The notes under the pieces: model-generated
Told to the model about the DNA's origin: nothing
Database searches by the model: none
The model's input: the letters and a program-made list of their open reading frames with translations, nothing else
Origin: Fistularia commersonii
Lineage: Eukaryota > Chordata > Actinopteri > Syngnathiformes > Fistulariidae
Assembly (NCBI GenBank): GCA_037954325.1
Contig: JBBMNZ010000060.1
Span: 1 to 64,000, forward strand
Direction: 5' to 3'
DNA length: 64,000 bases
Part shown: one piece after another, positions 25,091 to 38,211 of the stretch
Position numbering within the stretch: the stretch's first letter is position 1
Layout of the letters: every line of letters starts with the position of its first letter
Program-made: the position numbers and the translations under genes

Positions 25091-27898
25091 TTGACATATA
25101 TTGTGCAGAATCTTGTCCTAAACAACATATATCAACAGCAGAAACCAGCATGATGAAATTGATTAGTTATTTCCACTCCAACTCAAAAAAGATTTAACAT
25201 CTGTAAGATAAGCACTTTTTGACCTTATGGCTATATCTTTTGAACTTGTAGCTGGATTACACAGAATTTGACATGTATTGTGCAGAATCATGTTCTAAAC
25301 AACATATATCAACAGCAAAAACCAACTTGGTGAAATTCATTAGTTATTTCCACTCTTAATCAAAAACGCTTCAACCCGATAAGATAAGCACTTTTTGAAT
25401 GAATGGCTATATCTTTTGAACCCGTGATGTGATTACACTAAATTTGACATATATTGTGCTTAATCATGTCCGAAACAACATATATAAACAGCAGAAACCA
25501 GAATGATGAAATTCATTAGTTATTTCCATTCCAACTCAAAAAAGATTTAACCTCGGTAAGATAAGCACTCTTTGACCTTATGGCTATATCTTTTGAACTT
25601 GTAGGTGGATTACACTGAATTTGACATATATTGTGCAGAATCATGTCCTAAACAACATATCTCACCAGCAGAAACCAGCTTGATGAAATTCATTAGTCAT
25701 TTCCACTCAAAAACAAAAAAAGGTTCAACTCAGCGAGATAAGTACTTTTTGACCCTATGGCTATATCTTTTGAACTTATAGCTGGATTACACTGAATTTG
25801 ATATATTGTGCAGAATCATGTCCTAAACAACATATATCAACAGCAAAAAACAGCATATTGAAATTCATTAGTTATTTCAACTCCAACTCAAAAACGCTTC
25901 AACTCGGTGAGATGAGCAGTTTTCGAACGATGGATATATCTTTTGATCATGTCGCTGGATTACACTGAATTTGACATATATTGTACAGAATCATGTCCTA
26001 TACAACATCTATCAACAGCAGAAAAAGGCTTGGTGAAATTCAATAGTTATTTCCTCTCTTAATCAAAAACGCTTCAACTCGATGAGATAAGAACTTTTTG
26101 AACGAATGGCTATATCTTTTGAACCTTCGATGGGATTACAATGAATTTGACATATATTGTGCAGAATCATGTACTGAACAACATATTTGAACAGCAGAAA
26201 CCAGCTTGGTGAAATTCATTAGTTATTTCTACTCTTAATCAAAAAACACTTCAACCCGATAAGATAAACACTTTTTGAACTATATGGCTTTATCTTTTGA
26301 ACCTGTGATGGGATTACACTGAATTGGACATATATTGTACAGAATCATGTTCTAAACAACATATATCCAGCAGAAACCAGCTTGATGAAATTCATCATTT
26401 AATTCCACTCCAACTCAAAACGCTTCAACTCGTTGAAATAAGCAGTTTTTGAACGAATGGCTATATCTTTTGATCTTGTCGCTGGATTACACTGAATTTG
26501 ACATATATTGTGCAGAATCTTGTCCTAAACAACATATATCAACAGCAGAAACCAGCATGATGAAATTGATTAGTTATTTCCACTCCAACTCAAAAAAGAT
26601 TTAACATCTGTAAGATAAGCACTTTTTGACCTTATGGCTATATCTTTTGAACTTGTAGCTGGATTACACAGAATTTGACATGTATTGTGCAGAATCATGT
26701 TCTAAACAACATATATCAACAGCAAAAACCAACTTGGTGAAATTCATTAGTTATTTCCACTCTTAATCAAAAACGCTTCAACCCGATAAGATAAGCACTT
26801 TTTGAATGAATGGCTATATCTTTTGAACCCGTGATGTGATTACACTAAATTTGACATATATTGTGCTTAATCATGTCCGAAACAACATATATAAACAGCA
26901 GAAACCAGAATGATGAAATTCATTAGTTATTTCCATTCCAACTCAAAAAAGATTTAACCTCGGTAAGATAAGCACTCTTTGACCTTATGGCTATATCTTT
27001 TGAACTTGTAGGTGGATTACACTGAATTTGACATATATTGTGCAGAATCATGTCCTAAACAACATATCTCACCAGCAGAAACCAGCTTGATGAAATTCAT
27101 TAGTCATTTCCACTCAAAAACAAAAAAAGGTTCAACTCAGCGAGATAAGTACTTTTTGACCCTATGGCTATATCTTTTGAACTTATAGCTGGATTACACT
27201 GAATTTGATATATTGTGCAGAATCATGTCCTAAACAACATATATCAACAGCAAAAAACAGCATATTGAAATTCATTAGTTATTTCAACTCCAACTCAAAA
27301 ACGCTTCAACTCGGTGAGATGAGCAGTTTTCGAACGAATGGATATATCTTTTGATCATGTCGCTGGATTACACTGAATTTGACATATATTGTACAGAATC
27401 ATGTCCTATACAACATCTATCAACAGCAGAAAAAGGCTTGGTGAAATTCAATAGTTATTTCCTCTCTTAATCAAAAACGCTTCAACTCGATGAGATAAGA
27501 ACTTTTTGAACGAATGGCTATATCTTTTGAACCTTCGATGGGATTACAATGAATTTGACATATATTGTGCAGAATCATGTACTGAACAACATATTTGAAC
27601 AGCAGAAACCAGCTTGGTGAAATTCATTAGTTATTTCTACTCTTAATCAAAAACACTTCAACCCGATAAGATAAACACTTTTTGAACTATATGGCTTTAT
27701 CTTTTGAACCTGTGATGGGATTACACTGAATTGGACATATATTGTACAGAATCATGTTCTAAAACAACATATATCCAGCAGAAACCAGCTTGATGAAATT
27801 CATCATTTAATTCCACTCCAACTCAAAACGCTTCAACTCGTTGAAATAAGCAGTTTTTGAACGAATGGCTATATCTTTTGATCTTGTCGCTGGATTAC
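25085..27898 (+). repeat. 8-monomer HOR (1407 bp) x2 inside 5.16-kb copy 1
   Basis: CAGAATCTTGTCCTAAACAA occurs with TCTT at 25111 and at 26518, 1407 bp apart. All eight variant monomers follow in the same order, including GATTTAACATCTGTAAGATA, ATTGTGCTTAATCATGTCCG, CAGCGAGATAAGTACTTTTT and GAACTATATGGCTTTATC. The unit is 1407 instead of 1408 because some monomers carry small indels (for example TTTGATATATTGTGCAG). The second copy ends where GCAGAATCATGTCC replaces GCAGAATCTTGTCC. Confidence 0.9.
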
Positions 27899-28377
27899 AC
27901 TGAATTTGACATATATTGTGCAGAATCATGTCCTAAACAACATATATCAACAGGAAAAACCAGCATATTGAAATTCATTAGTTATTTCCACTCCAACTCA
28001 AAAACGCTTCAATTCGGTGAGATAAGCAGTTTTTTGAACGAATGGCTATATCTTTTGAACCAGTGATAGGATCACACTGAATTTGACATATATTGTTCAG
28101 AATCATGTCCTAAACAACATATATCAACAGCAGAAACTAGCTTGATGGAATTCATTAGTTATTTCCACTCCAAATCAAAAAAGCTTCAACTCGGTGAGAT
28201 AAGCACTTTTTGAGCGAATGGCTATATCTTTTGATCTTGTAGCTGGATTACACTGAATTTGAAATATATTTGCAGAATTATGCCCTAAACAACACATTTC
28301 AACAGCAGAAAGCGGCTTGATGAAATTCATTAGTTATTTCCACTCCTAATCAAAAACGCTTCAACTCGGTGAGATAA

Positions 28378-28394
28378 GCACTTTTTGAACGAAT
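28378..28394 (-). other. CENP-B-box-like site, example of a recurring monomer motif
   Basis: On the minus strand the box reads ATTCGTTCAAAAAGTGC. Against the mammalian CENP-B box core NTTCGNNNNANNCGGGN it matches TTCG, the central A and two of the four CGGG positions, seven of nine core bases. The same word is present in the many monomers reading GCACTTTTTGAACGAAT and absent from monomers reading GACCTTATGG. Functional binding is not supported; this may be coincidence. Confidence 0.3.
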
Positions 28395-29529
28395 GGCTAT
28401 ATCTTTTGAAGTTGTAGCTGGATTACACTGAATTTGACATTAATTGTGCAGAATCATGTTCTAAACAACATATTTCAACGTCAAAAACCAGCTTGATGAA
28501 ATCCATTAGTTATTTCCACTCCTAATCAAAAACGCTTCAACTCGGTGAGAGAAGGACTTTCTGAACGAATGGCTATATTTTTTGAACTTGTGGCTGGATT
28601 ACACTGAATTTGACATATATTGTGCAGAATCATGTACTGAACAACATATTTGAACACCAGAAACCAGCTTGGTGAAATTCATTAGTTATTTCCACTCTTG
28701 ATCAAAAACGCTTCAACCCGATAAGATAAACACTTTTTGAACGAATGGCTATATCTTTTGAACATGTGATGGGATTACACTGAATTTGACATATATTGTG
28801 CAAAATCATGTTCTAAACAACATATATCACCAGCAGAAACCAGCTTGATGAAATTCATTAGTTATGTCCACTCCTAATAAAAAACGCTTCAACTCGGTGA
28901 GATAAGCACTTTTTGAACGAATGGCTATATCTTTTGAACTTGGAGCTGGATTAAACTGAATTTGACATATATTGTGCAAAATCATGTTCCAAACAACATA
29001 TGTCAACAGCAAAAACCAGCTTGATGAAATCCATTAGTTATTTCCACTCCTAATCAAAAATAGTTCAACTCGGTGAGAAAAGCACTTTATGAACGAATGG
29101 CTATATCTTTTGATCTTGTCGCTGGATTACACTGAATTTGACATATATTGTGCAGAATCATGTCCTATACAACATATTTCAACAGCAGAAACCAGCTTGA
29201 TGAATTCCATTAGTTTTTTCCACTCCTAATCAAAAACGCTTCAACTCGGTTAGATAAGACATTTTTGAACGAATGGCTATATCTTTTGAACATGTGATGG
29301 GATTAAGCTGAATTTGACATATTTTTTGCAGAATCATGTCCAAAACAACATATTTCAACAGCAGAAACCAGATTAATGAAATTCATTAGTTATTTCCACG
29401 CCTAATCAATAACGCTTCAACTCGGTGAGAAAAGCTCTTTTTTAACGAATGGGTATATCTTTTGAAAATGTACCTGGATTACACTGAATTTGACATAAAT
29501 TGTACAAAATCTTGTCCTAAACAACATAT

Positions 29530-29825
29530 TTCAACCCGATAAGATAAACACTTTTTGAACGAATGGCTATATCTTTTGATTTTGTCGCTGAATTACACTG
29601 AATTTGACATATTTTATGCAGAATCATGTCCTAAACAACATATTTCAACAACAGAAACCAGATTAATGAAATTCATTAGTTATATCCACTCCTAATCAAA
29701 AACGCTTCAACTCGGTGAGATAAGCACTTTTTGAACGAATGGCTATATCTTTTGAAAATTTACCTGGATTGCGATGAATTTTACATAAATTGTACAAAAT
29801 CTTGTCCTAAACAACATATTTCAAC
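29530..29825 (+). repeat. Two 62-bp-deletion junctions (5.16-kb copy 2)
   Basis: Joins at 29530 and 29820, inherited from the 2340-bp HOR tail contained in this unit. Confidence 0.9.
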
Positions 29826-30140
29826 CCGATAAGATAAACACTTTTTGAACAAATGGCTATATCTTTTGATTTTGTCGCTGAATTACACTGAATTTGACAC
29901 ATTTTTTACAGAATATTGTACTAAACAAGATATTTCAACAGCAGAAACCAGATTAATGAAATTCATTAGTTATTTCCACTACTAGTCAAAAACGCTTCAA
30001 GTCAGTGATATAAGAACTTTTTGAACGAATGGCTATATCTTTTGAATTTGTACCTGGATTACACTGAATTTGACATATTTTGTGCAGAATCATGTCCGAA
30101 ACAACATATTTCCACAGCAGAAACCAGCTTAATGAAATCC

Positions 30141-30153
30141 TTTTTTTTTTTTT
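30141..30153 (+). repeat. Poly-T tract, 13 bases (5.16-kb copy 2)
   Basis: One base longer than its counterparts at 24985 and 35298. This is a run-length difference of the kind produced by slippage or by base-calling. Confidence 0.9.
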
Positions 30154-30241
30154 CCACTCCTAATCAAAAACGCTTCAACTCAGTGAGATGAAGACTTTTT
30201 GAACGAATGGATATATCTTTTGAACCTGTGATGGGATCACA

Positions 30242-33056
30242 CTGAATTTGACATATATTGTGCAGAATCTTGTCCTAAACAACATATATCAACAGCAGAA
30301 ACCAGCATGATGAAATTGATTAGTTATTTCCACTCCAACTCAAAAAAGATTTAACATCTGTAAGATAAGCACTTTTTGACCTTATGGCTATATCTTTTGA
30401 ACTTGTAGCTGGATTACACAGAATTTGACATGTATTGTGCAGAATCATGTTCTAAACAACATATATCAACAGCAAAAAACCAACTTGGTGAAATTCATTA
30501 GTTATTTCCACTCTTAATCAAAAACGCTTCAACCCGATAAGATAAGCACTTTTTGAATGAATGGCTATATCTTTTGAACCCGTGATGTGATTACACTAAA
30601 TTTGACATATATTGTGCTTAATCATGTCCGAAACAACATATATAAACAGCAGAAACCAGAATGATGAAATTCATTAGTTATTTCCATTCCAACTCAAAAA
30701 AGATTTAACCTCGGTAAGATAAGCACTCTTTGACCTTATGGCTATATCTTTTGAACTTGTAGGTGGATTACACTGAATTTGACATATATTGTGCAGAATC
30801 ATGTCCTAAACAACATATCTCACCAGCAGAAACCAGCTTGATGAAATTCATTAGTCATTTCCACTCAAAAACAAAAAAAGGTTCAACTCAGCGAGATAAG
30901 TACTTTTTGACCCTATGGCTATATCTTTTGAACTTATAGCTGGATTACACTGAATTTGATATATTGTGCAGAATCATGTCCTAAACAACATATATCAACA
31001 GCAAAAAACAGCATATTGAAATTCATTAGTTATTTCAACTCCAACTCAAAAACGCTTCAACTCGGTGAGATGAGCAGTTTTCGAACGAATGGATATATCT
31101 TTTGATCATGTCGCTGGATTACACTGAATTTGACATATATTGTACAGAATCATGTCCTATACAACATCTATCAACAGCAGAAAAAGGCTTGGTGAAATTC
31201 AATAGTTATTTCCTCTCTTAATCAAAAAACGCTTCAACTCGATGAGATAAGAACTTTTTGAACGAATGGCTATATCTTTTGAACCTTCGATGGGATTACA
31301 ATGAATTTGACATATATTGTGCAGAATCATGTACTGAACAACATATTTGAACAGCAGAAACCAGCTTGGTGAAATTCATTAGTTATTTCTACTCTTAATC
31401 AAAAACACTTCAACCCGATAAGATAAACACTTTTTGAACTATATGGCTTTATCTTTTGAACCTGTGATGGGATTACACTGAATTGGACATATATTGTACA
31501 GAATCATGTTCTAAACAACATATATCCAGCAGAAACCAGCTTGATGAAATTCATCATTTAATTCCACTCCAACTCAAAACGCTTCAACTCGTTGAAATAA
31601 GCAGTTTTTGAACGAATGGCTATATCTTTTGATCTTGTCGCTGGATTACACTGAATTTGACATATATTGTGCAGAATCTTGTCCTAAACAACATATATCA
31701 ACAGCAGAACCAAGCATGATGAAATTGATTAGTTATTTCCACTCCAACTCAAAAAAGATTTAACATCTGTAAGATAAGCACTTTTTGACCTTATGGCTAT
31801 ATCTTTTGAACTTGTAGCTGGATTACACAGAATTTGACATGTATTGTGCAGAATCATGTTCTAAACAACATATATCAACAGCAAAAACCAACTTGGTGAA
31901 ATTCATTAGTTATTTCCACTCTTAATCAAAAACGCTTCAACCCGATAAGATAAGCACTTTTTGAATGAATGGCTATATCTTTTGAACCCGTGATGTGATT
32001 ACACTAAATTTGACATATATTGTGCTTAATCATGTCCGAAACAACATATATAAACAGCAGAAACCAGAATGATGAAATTCATTAGTTATTTCCATTCCAA
32101 CTCAAAAAAGATTTAACCTCGGTAAGATAAGCACTCTTTGACCTTATGGCTATATCTTTTGAACTTGTAGGTGGATTACACTGAATTTGACATATATTGT
32201 GCAGAATCATGTCCTAAACAACATATCTCACCAGCAGAAACCAGCTTGATGAAATTCATTAGTCATTTCCACTCAAAAACAAAAAAAGGTTCAACTCAGC
32301 GAGATAAGTACTTTTTGACCCTATGGCTATATCTTTTGAACTTATAGCTGGATTACACTGAATTTGATATATTGTGCAGAATCATGTCCTAAACAACATA
32401 TATCAACAGCAAAAAACAGCATATTGAAATTCATTAGTTATTTCAACTCCAACTCAAAAACGCTTCAACTCGGTGAGATGAGCAGTTTTCGAACGAATGG
32501 ATATATCTTTTGATCATGTCGCTGGATTACACTGAATTTGACATATATTGTACAGAATCATGTCCTATACAACATCTATCAACAGCAGAAAAAGGCTTGG
32601 TGAAATTCAATAGTTATTTCCTCTCTTAATCAAAAACGCTTCAACTCGATGAGATAAGAACTTTTTGAACGAATGGCTATATCTTTTGAACCTTCGATGG
32701 GATTACAATGAATTTGACATATATTGTGCAGAATCATGTACTGAACAACATATTTGAACAGCAGAAACCAGCTTGGTGAAATTCATTAGTTATTTCTACT
32801 CTTAATCAAAAACACTTCAACCCGATAAGATAAACACTTTTTGAACTATATGGCTTTATCTTTTGAACCTGTGATGGGATTACACTGAATTGGACATATA
32901 TTGTACAGAATCATGTTCTAAACAACATATATCCAGCAGAAACCAGCTTGATGAAATTCATCATTTAATTCCACTCCAACTCAAAACGCTTCAACTCGTT
33001 GAAATAAGCAGTTTTTGAACGAATGGCTATATCTTTTGATCTTGTCGCTGGATTAC
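30242..33056 (+). repeat. 8-monomer HOR x2 inside 5.16-kb copy 2
   Basis: The TCTTGTCC markers are at 30268 and 31677, 1409 bp apart. The two extra bases come from run-length insertions in poly-A tracts near 30472 and 31222. Confidence 0.9.
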
Positions 33057-34686
33057 ACTGAATTTGACATATATTGTGCAGAATCATGTCCTAAACAACA
33101 TATATCAACAGGAAAAACCAGCATATTGAAATTCATTAGTTATTTCCACTCCAACTCAAAAACGCTTCAATTCGGTGAGATAAGCAGTTTTTGAACGAAT
33201 GGCTATATCTTTTGAACCAGTGATAGGATCACACTGAATTTGACATATATTGTTCAGAATCATGTCCTAAACAACATATATCAACAGCAGAAACTAGCTT
33301 GATGGAATTCATTAGTTATTTCCACTCCAAATCAAAAAAGCTTCAACTCGGTGAGATAAGCACTTTTTGAGCGAATGGCTATATCTTTTGATCTTGTAGC
33401 TGGATTACACTGAATTTGAAATATATTTGCAGAATTATGCCCTAAACAACACATTTCAACAGCAGAAAGCGGCTTGATGAAATTCATTAGTTATTTCCAC
33501 TCCTAATCAAAAACGCTTCAACTCGGTGAGATAAGCACTTTTTGAACGAATGGCTATATCTTTTGAAGTTGTAGCTGGATTACACTGAATTTGACATTAA
33601 TTGTGCAGAATCATGTTCTAAACAACATATTTCAACGTCAAAAACCAGCTTGATGAAATCCATTAGTTATTTCCACTCCTAATCAAAAACGCTTCAACTC
33701 GGTGAGAGAAGGACTTTCTGAACGAATGGCTATATTTTTTGAACTTGTGGCTGGATTACACTGAATTTGACATATATTGTGCAGAATCATGTACTGAACA
33801 ACATATTTGAACACCAGAAACCAGCTTGGTGAAATTCATTAGTTATTTCCACTCTTGATCAAAAACGCTTCAACCCGATAAGATAAACACTTTTTGAACG
33901 AATGGCTATATCTTTTGAACATGTGATGGGATTACACTGAATTTGACATATATTGTGCAAAATCATGTTCTAAACAACATATATCACCAGCAGAAACCAG
34001 CTTGATGAAATTCATTAGTTATGTCCACTCCTAATAAAAAACGCTTCAACTCGGTGAGATAAGCACTTTTTGAACGAATGGCTATATCTTTTGAACTTGG
34101 AGCTGGATTAAACTGAATTTGACATATATTGTGCAAAATCATGTTCCAAACAACATATGTCAACAGCAAAAACCAGCTTGATGAAATCCATTAGTTATTT
34201 CCACTCCTAATCAAAAATAGTTCAACTCGGTGAGAAAAGCACTTTATGAACGAATGGCTATATCTTTTGATCTTGTCGCTGGATTACACTGAATTTGACA
34301 TATATTGTGCAGAATCATGTCCTATACAACATATTTCAACAGCAGAAACCAGCTTGATGAATTCCATTAGTTTTTTCCACTCCTAATCAAAAACGCTTCA
34401 ACTCGGTTAGATAAGACATTTTTGAACGAATGGCTATATCTTTTGAACATGTGATGGGATTAAGCTGAATTTGACATATTTTTTGCAGAATCATGTCCAA
34501 AACAACATATTTCAACAGCAGAAACCAGATTAATGAAATTCATTAGTTATTTCCACGCCTAATCAATAACGCTTCAACTCGGTGAGAAAAGCTCTTTTTT
34601 AACGAATGGGTATATCTTTTGAAAATGTACCTGGATTACACTGAATTTGACATAAATTGTACAAAATCTTGTCCTAAACAACATAT

Positions 34687-34982
34687 TTCAACCCGATAAG
34701 ATAAACACTTTTTGAACGAATGGCTATATCTTTTGATTTTGTCGCTGAATTACACTGAATTTGACATATTTTATGCAGAATCATGTCCTAAACAACATAT
34801 TTCAACAACAGAAACCAGATTAATGAAATTCATTAGTTATATCCACTCCTAATCAAAAACGCTTCAACTCGGTGAGATAAGCACTTTTTGAACGAATGGC
34901 TATATCTTTTGAAAATTTACCTGGATTGCGATGAATTTTACATAAATTGTACAAAATCTTGTCCTAAACAACATATTTCAAC
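34687..34982 (+). repeat. Two 62-bp-deletion junctions (5.16-kb copy 3)
   Basis: Joins at 34687 and 34977, same origin as in copy 2. Confidence 0.9.
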
Positions 34983-35397
34983 CCGATAAGATAAACACTT
35001 TTTGAACGAATGGCTATATCTTTTGATTTTGTCGCTGAATTACACTGAATTTGACACATTTTTTACAGAATATTGTACTAAACAAGATATTTCAACAGCA
35101 GAAACCAGATTAATGAAATTCATTAGTTATTTCCACTACTAGTCAAAAACGCTTCAAGTCAGTGATATAAGAACTTTTTGAACGAATGGCTATATCTTTT
35201 GAATTTGTACCTGGATTACACTGAATTTGACATATTTTGTGCAGAATCATGTCCGAAACAACATATTTCCACAGCAGAAACCAGCTTAATGAAATCCTTT
35301 TTTTTTTTTCCACTCCTAATCAAAAACGCTTCAACTCAGTGAGATGAAGACTTTTTGAACGAATGGATATATCTTTTGAACCTGTGATGGGATCACA

Positions 35398-38211
35398 CTG
35401 AATTTGACATATATTGTGCAGAATCTTGTCCTAAACAACATATATCAACAGCAGAAACCAGCATGATGAAATTGATTAGTTATTTCCACTCCAACTCAAA
35501 AAAGATTTAACATCTGTAAGATAAGCACTTTTTGACCTTATGGCTATATCTTTTGAACTTGTAGCTGGATTACACAGAATTTGACATGTATTGTGCAGAA
35601 TCATGTTCTAAACAACATATATCAACAGCAAAAACCAACTTGGTGAAATTCATTAGTTATTTCCACTCTTAATCAAAAACGCTTCAACCCGATAAGATAA
35701 GCACTTTTTGAATGAATGGCTATATCTTTTGAACCCGTGATGTGATTACACTAAATTTGACATATATTGTGCTTAATCATGTCCGAAACAACATATATAA
35801 ACAGCAGAAACCAGAATGATGAAATTCATTAGTTATTTCCATTCCAACTCAAAAAAGATTTAACCTCGGTAAGATAAGCACTCTTTGACCTTATGGCTAT
35901 ATCTTTTGAACTTGTAGGTGGATTACACTGAATTTGACATATATTGTGCAGAATCATGTCCTAAACAACATATCTCACCAGCAGAAACCAGCTTGATGAA
36001 ATTCATTAGTCATTTCCACTCAAAAACAAAAAAAGGTTCAACTCAGCGAGATAAGTACTTTTTGACCCTATGGCTATATCTTTTGAACTTATAGCTGGAT
36101 TACACTGAATTTGATATATTGTGCAGAATCATGTCCTAAACAACATATATCAACAGCAAAAAACAGCATATTGAAATTCATTAGTTATTTCAACTCCAAC
36201 TCAAAAACGCTTCAACTCGGTGAGATGAGCAGTTTTCGAACGAATGGATATATCTTTTGATCATGTCGCTGGATTACACTGAATTTGACATATATTGTAC
36301 AGAATCATGTCCTATACAACATCTATCAACAGCAGAAAAAGGCTTGGTGAAATTCAATAGTTATTTCCTCTCTTAATCAAAAACGCTTCAACTCGATGAG
36401 ATAAGAACTTTTTGAACGAATGGCTATATCTTTTGAACCTTCGATGGGATTACAATGAATTTGACATATATTGTGCAGAATCATGTACTGAACAACATAT
36501 TTGAACAGCAGAAACCAGCTTGGTGAAATTCATTAGTTATTTCTACTCTTAATCAAAAACACTTCAACCCGATAAGATAAACACTTTTTGAACTATATGG
36601 CTTTATCTTTTGAACCTGTGATGGGATTACACTGAATTGGACATATATTGTACAGAATCATGTTCTAAACAACATATATCCAGCAGAAACCAGCTTGATG
36701 AAATTCATCATTTAATTCCACTCCAACTCAAAACGCTTCAACTCGTTGAAATAAGCAGTTTTTGAACGAATGGCTATATCTTTTGATCTTGTCGCTGGAT
36801 TACACTGAATTTGACATATATTGTGCAGAATCTTGTCCTAAACAACATATATCAACAGCAGAACCAAGCATGATGAAATTGATTAGTTATTTCCACTCCA
36901 ACTCAAAAAAGATTTAACATCTGTAAGATAAGCACTTTTTGACCTTATGGCTATATCTTTTGAACTTGTAGCTGGATTACACAGAATTTGACATGTATTG
37001 TGCAGAATCATGTTCTAAACAACATATATCAACAGCAAAAACCAACTTGGTGAAATTCATTAGTTATTTCCACTCTTAATCAAAAACGCTTCAACCCGAT
37101 AAGATAAGCACTTTTTGAATGAATGGCTATATCTTTTGAACCCGTGATGTGATTACACTAAATTTGACATATATTGTGCTTAATCATGTCCGAAACAACA
37201 TATATAAACAGCAGAAACCAGAATGATGAAATTCATTAGTTATTTCCATTCCAACTCAAAAAAGATTTAACCTCGGTAAGATAAGCACTCTTTGACCTTA
37301 TGGCTATATCTTTTGAACTTGTAGGTGGATTACACTGAATTTGACATATATTGTGCAGAATCATGTCCTAAACAACATATCTCACCAGCAGAAACCAGCT
37401 TGATGAAATTCATTAGTCATTTCCACTCAAAAACAAAAAAAGGTTCAACTCAGCGAGATAAGTACTTTTTGACCCTATGGCTATATCTTTTGAACTTATA
37501 GCTGGATTACACTGAATTTGATATATTGTGCAGAATCATGTCCTAAACAACATATATCAACAGCAAAAAACAGCATATTGAAATTCATTAGTTATTTCAA
37601 CTCCAACTCAAAAACGCTTCAACTCGGTGAGATGAGCAGTTTTCGAACGAATGGATATATCTTTTGATCATGTCGCTGGATTACACTGAATTTGACATAT
37701 ATTGTACAGAATCATGTCCTATACAACATCTATCAACAGCAGAAAAAGGCTTGGTGAAATTCAATAGTTATTTCCTCTCTTAATCAAAAACGCTTCAACT
37801 CGATGAGATAAGAACTTTTTGAACGAATGGCTATATCTTTTGAACCTTCGATGGGATTACAATGAATTTGACATATATTGTGCAGAATCATGTACTGAAC
37901 AACATATTTGAACAGCAGAAACCAGCTTGGTGAAATTCATTAGTTATTTCTACTCTTAATCAAAAACACTTCAACCCGATAAGATAAACACTTTTTGAAC
38001 TATATGGCTTTATCTTTTGAACCTGTGATGGGATTACACTGAATTGGACATATATTGTACAGAATCATGTTCTAAACAACATATATCCAGCAGAAACCAG
38101 CTTGATGAAATTCATCATTTAATTCCACTCCAACTCAAAACGCTTCAACTCGTTGAAATAAGCAGTTTTTGAACGAATGGCTATATCTTTTGATCTTGTC
38201 GCTGGATTACA
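35398..38211 (+). repeat. 8-monomer HOR x2 inside 5.16-kb copy 3
   Basis: The TCTTGTCC markers are at 35424 and 36831, 1407 bp apart. The second copy carries the GCAGAACCAAGCATGATG change and the first does not. Confidence 0.9.

Larger units (their letters stand above)
23941..29096 (+). repeat. 5.16-kb HOR, copy 1
   Basis: Its left edge lies inside the fourth 2340-bp HOR copy. It differs from the other copies mainly by single-base run-length changes: CGAACGATGG near 25925, AATCAAAAAACACTT near 26237, CTAAAACAAC near 27760 and CAGTTTTTTGAACG near 28027. In its second 8-mer it keeps GCAGAAACCAGCATGATG where copies 2 and 3 read GCAGAACCAAGCATGATG. Confidence 0.9.
29097..34253 (+). repeat. 5.16-kb HOR, copy 2
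   Basis: Carries TTCAACCC junctions at 29530 and 29820 and a 13-base T tract at 30141-30153. It shares GCAGAACCAAGCATGATG (near 31702) with copy 3. Private changes include CAAAAAACCAACTTGG near 30472, AATCAAAAAACGCTT near 31218 and GAACAAATGG near 29847. Confidence 0.9.

Noticed and set aside
28827..29012. A 61-codon minus-strand open frame with identical copies at 33984-34169 and 39138-39323
   Set aside because: It is a chance frame across satellite monomers. The three identical copies follow from the 5.16-kb HOR. A 176-bp monomer is not a multiple of three, so frames break from unit to unit; there is no ribosome-site, splice or domain evidence.
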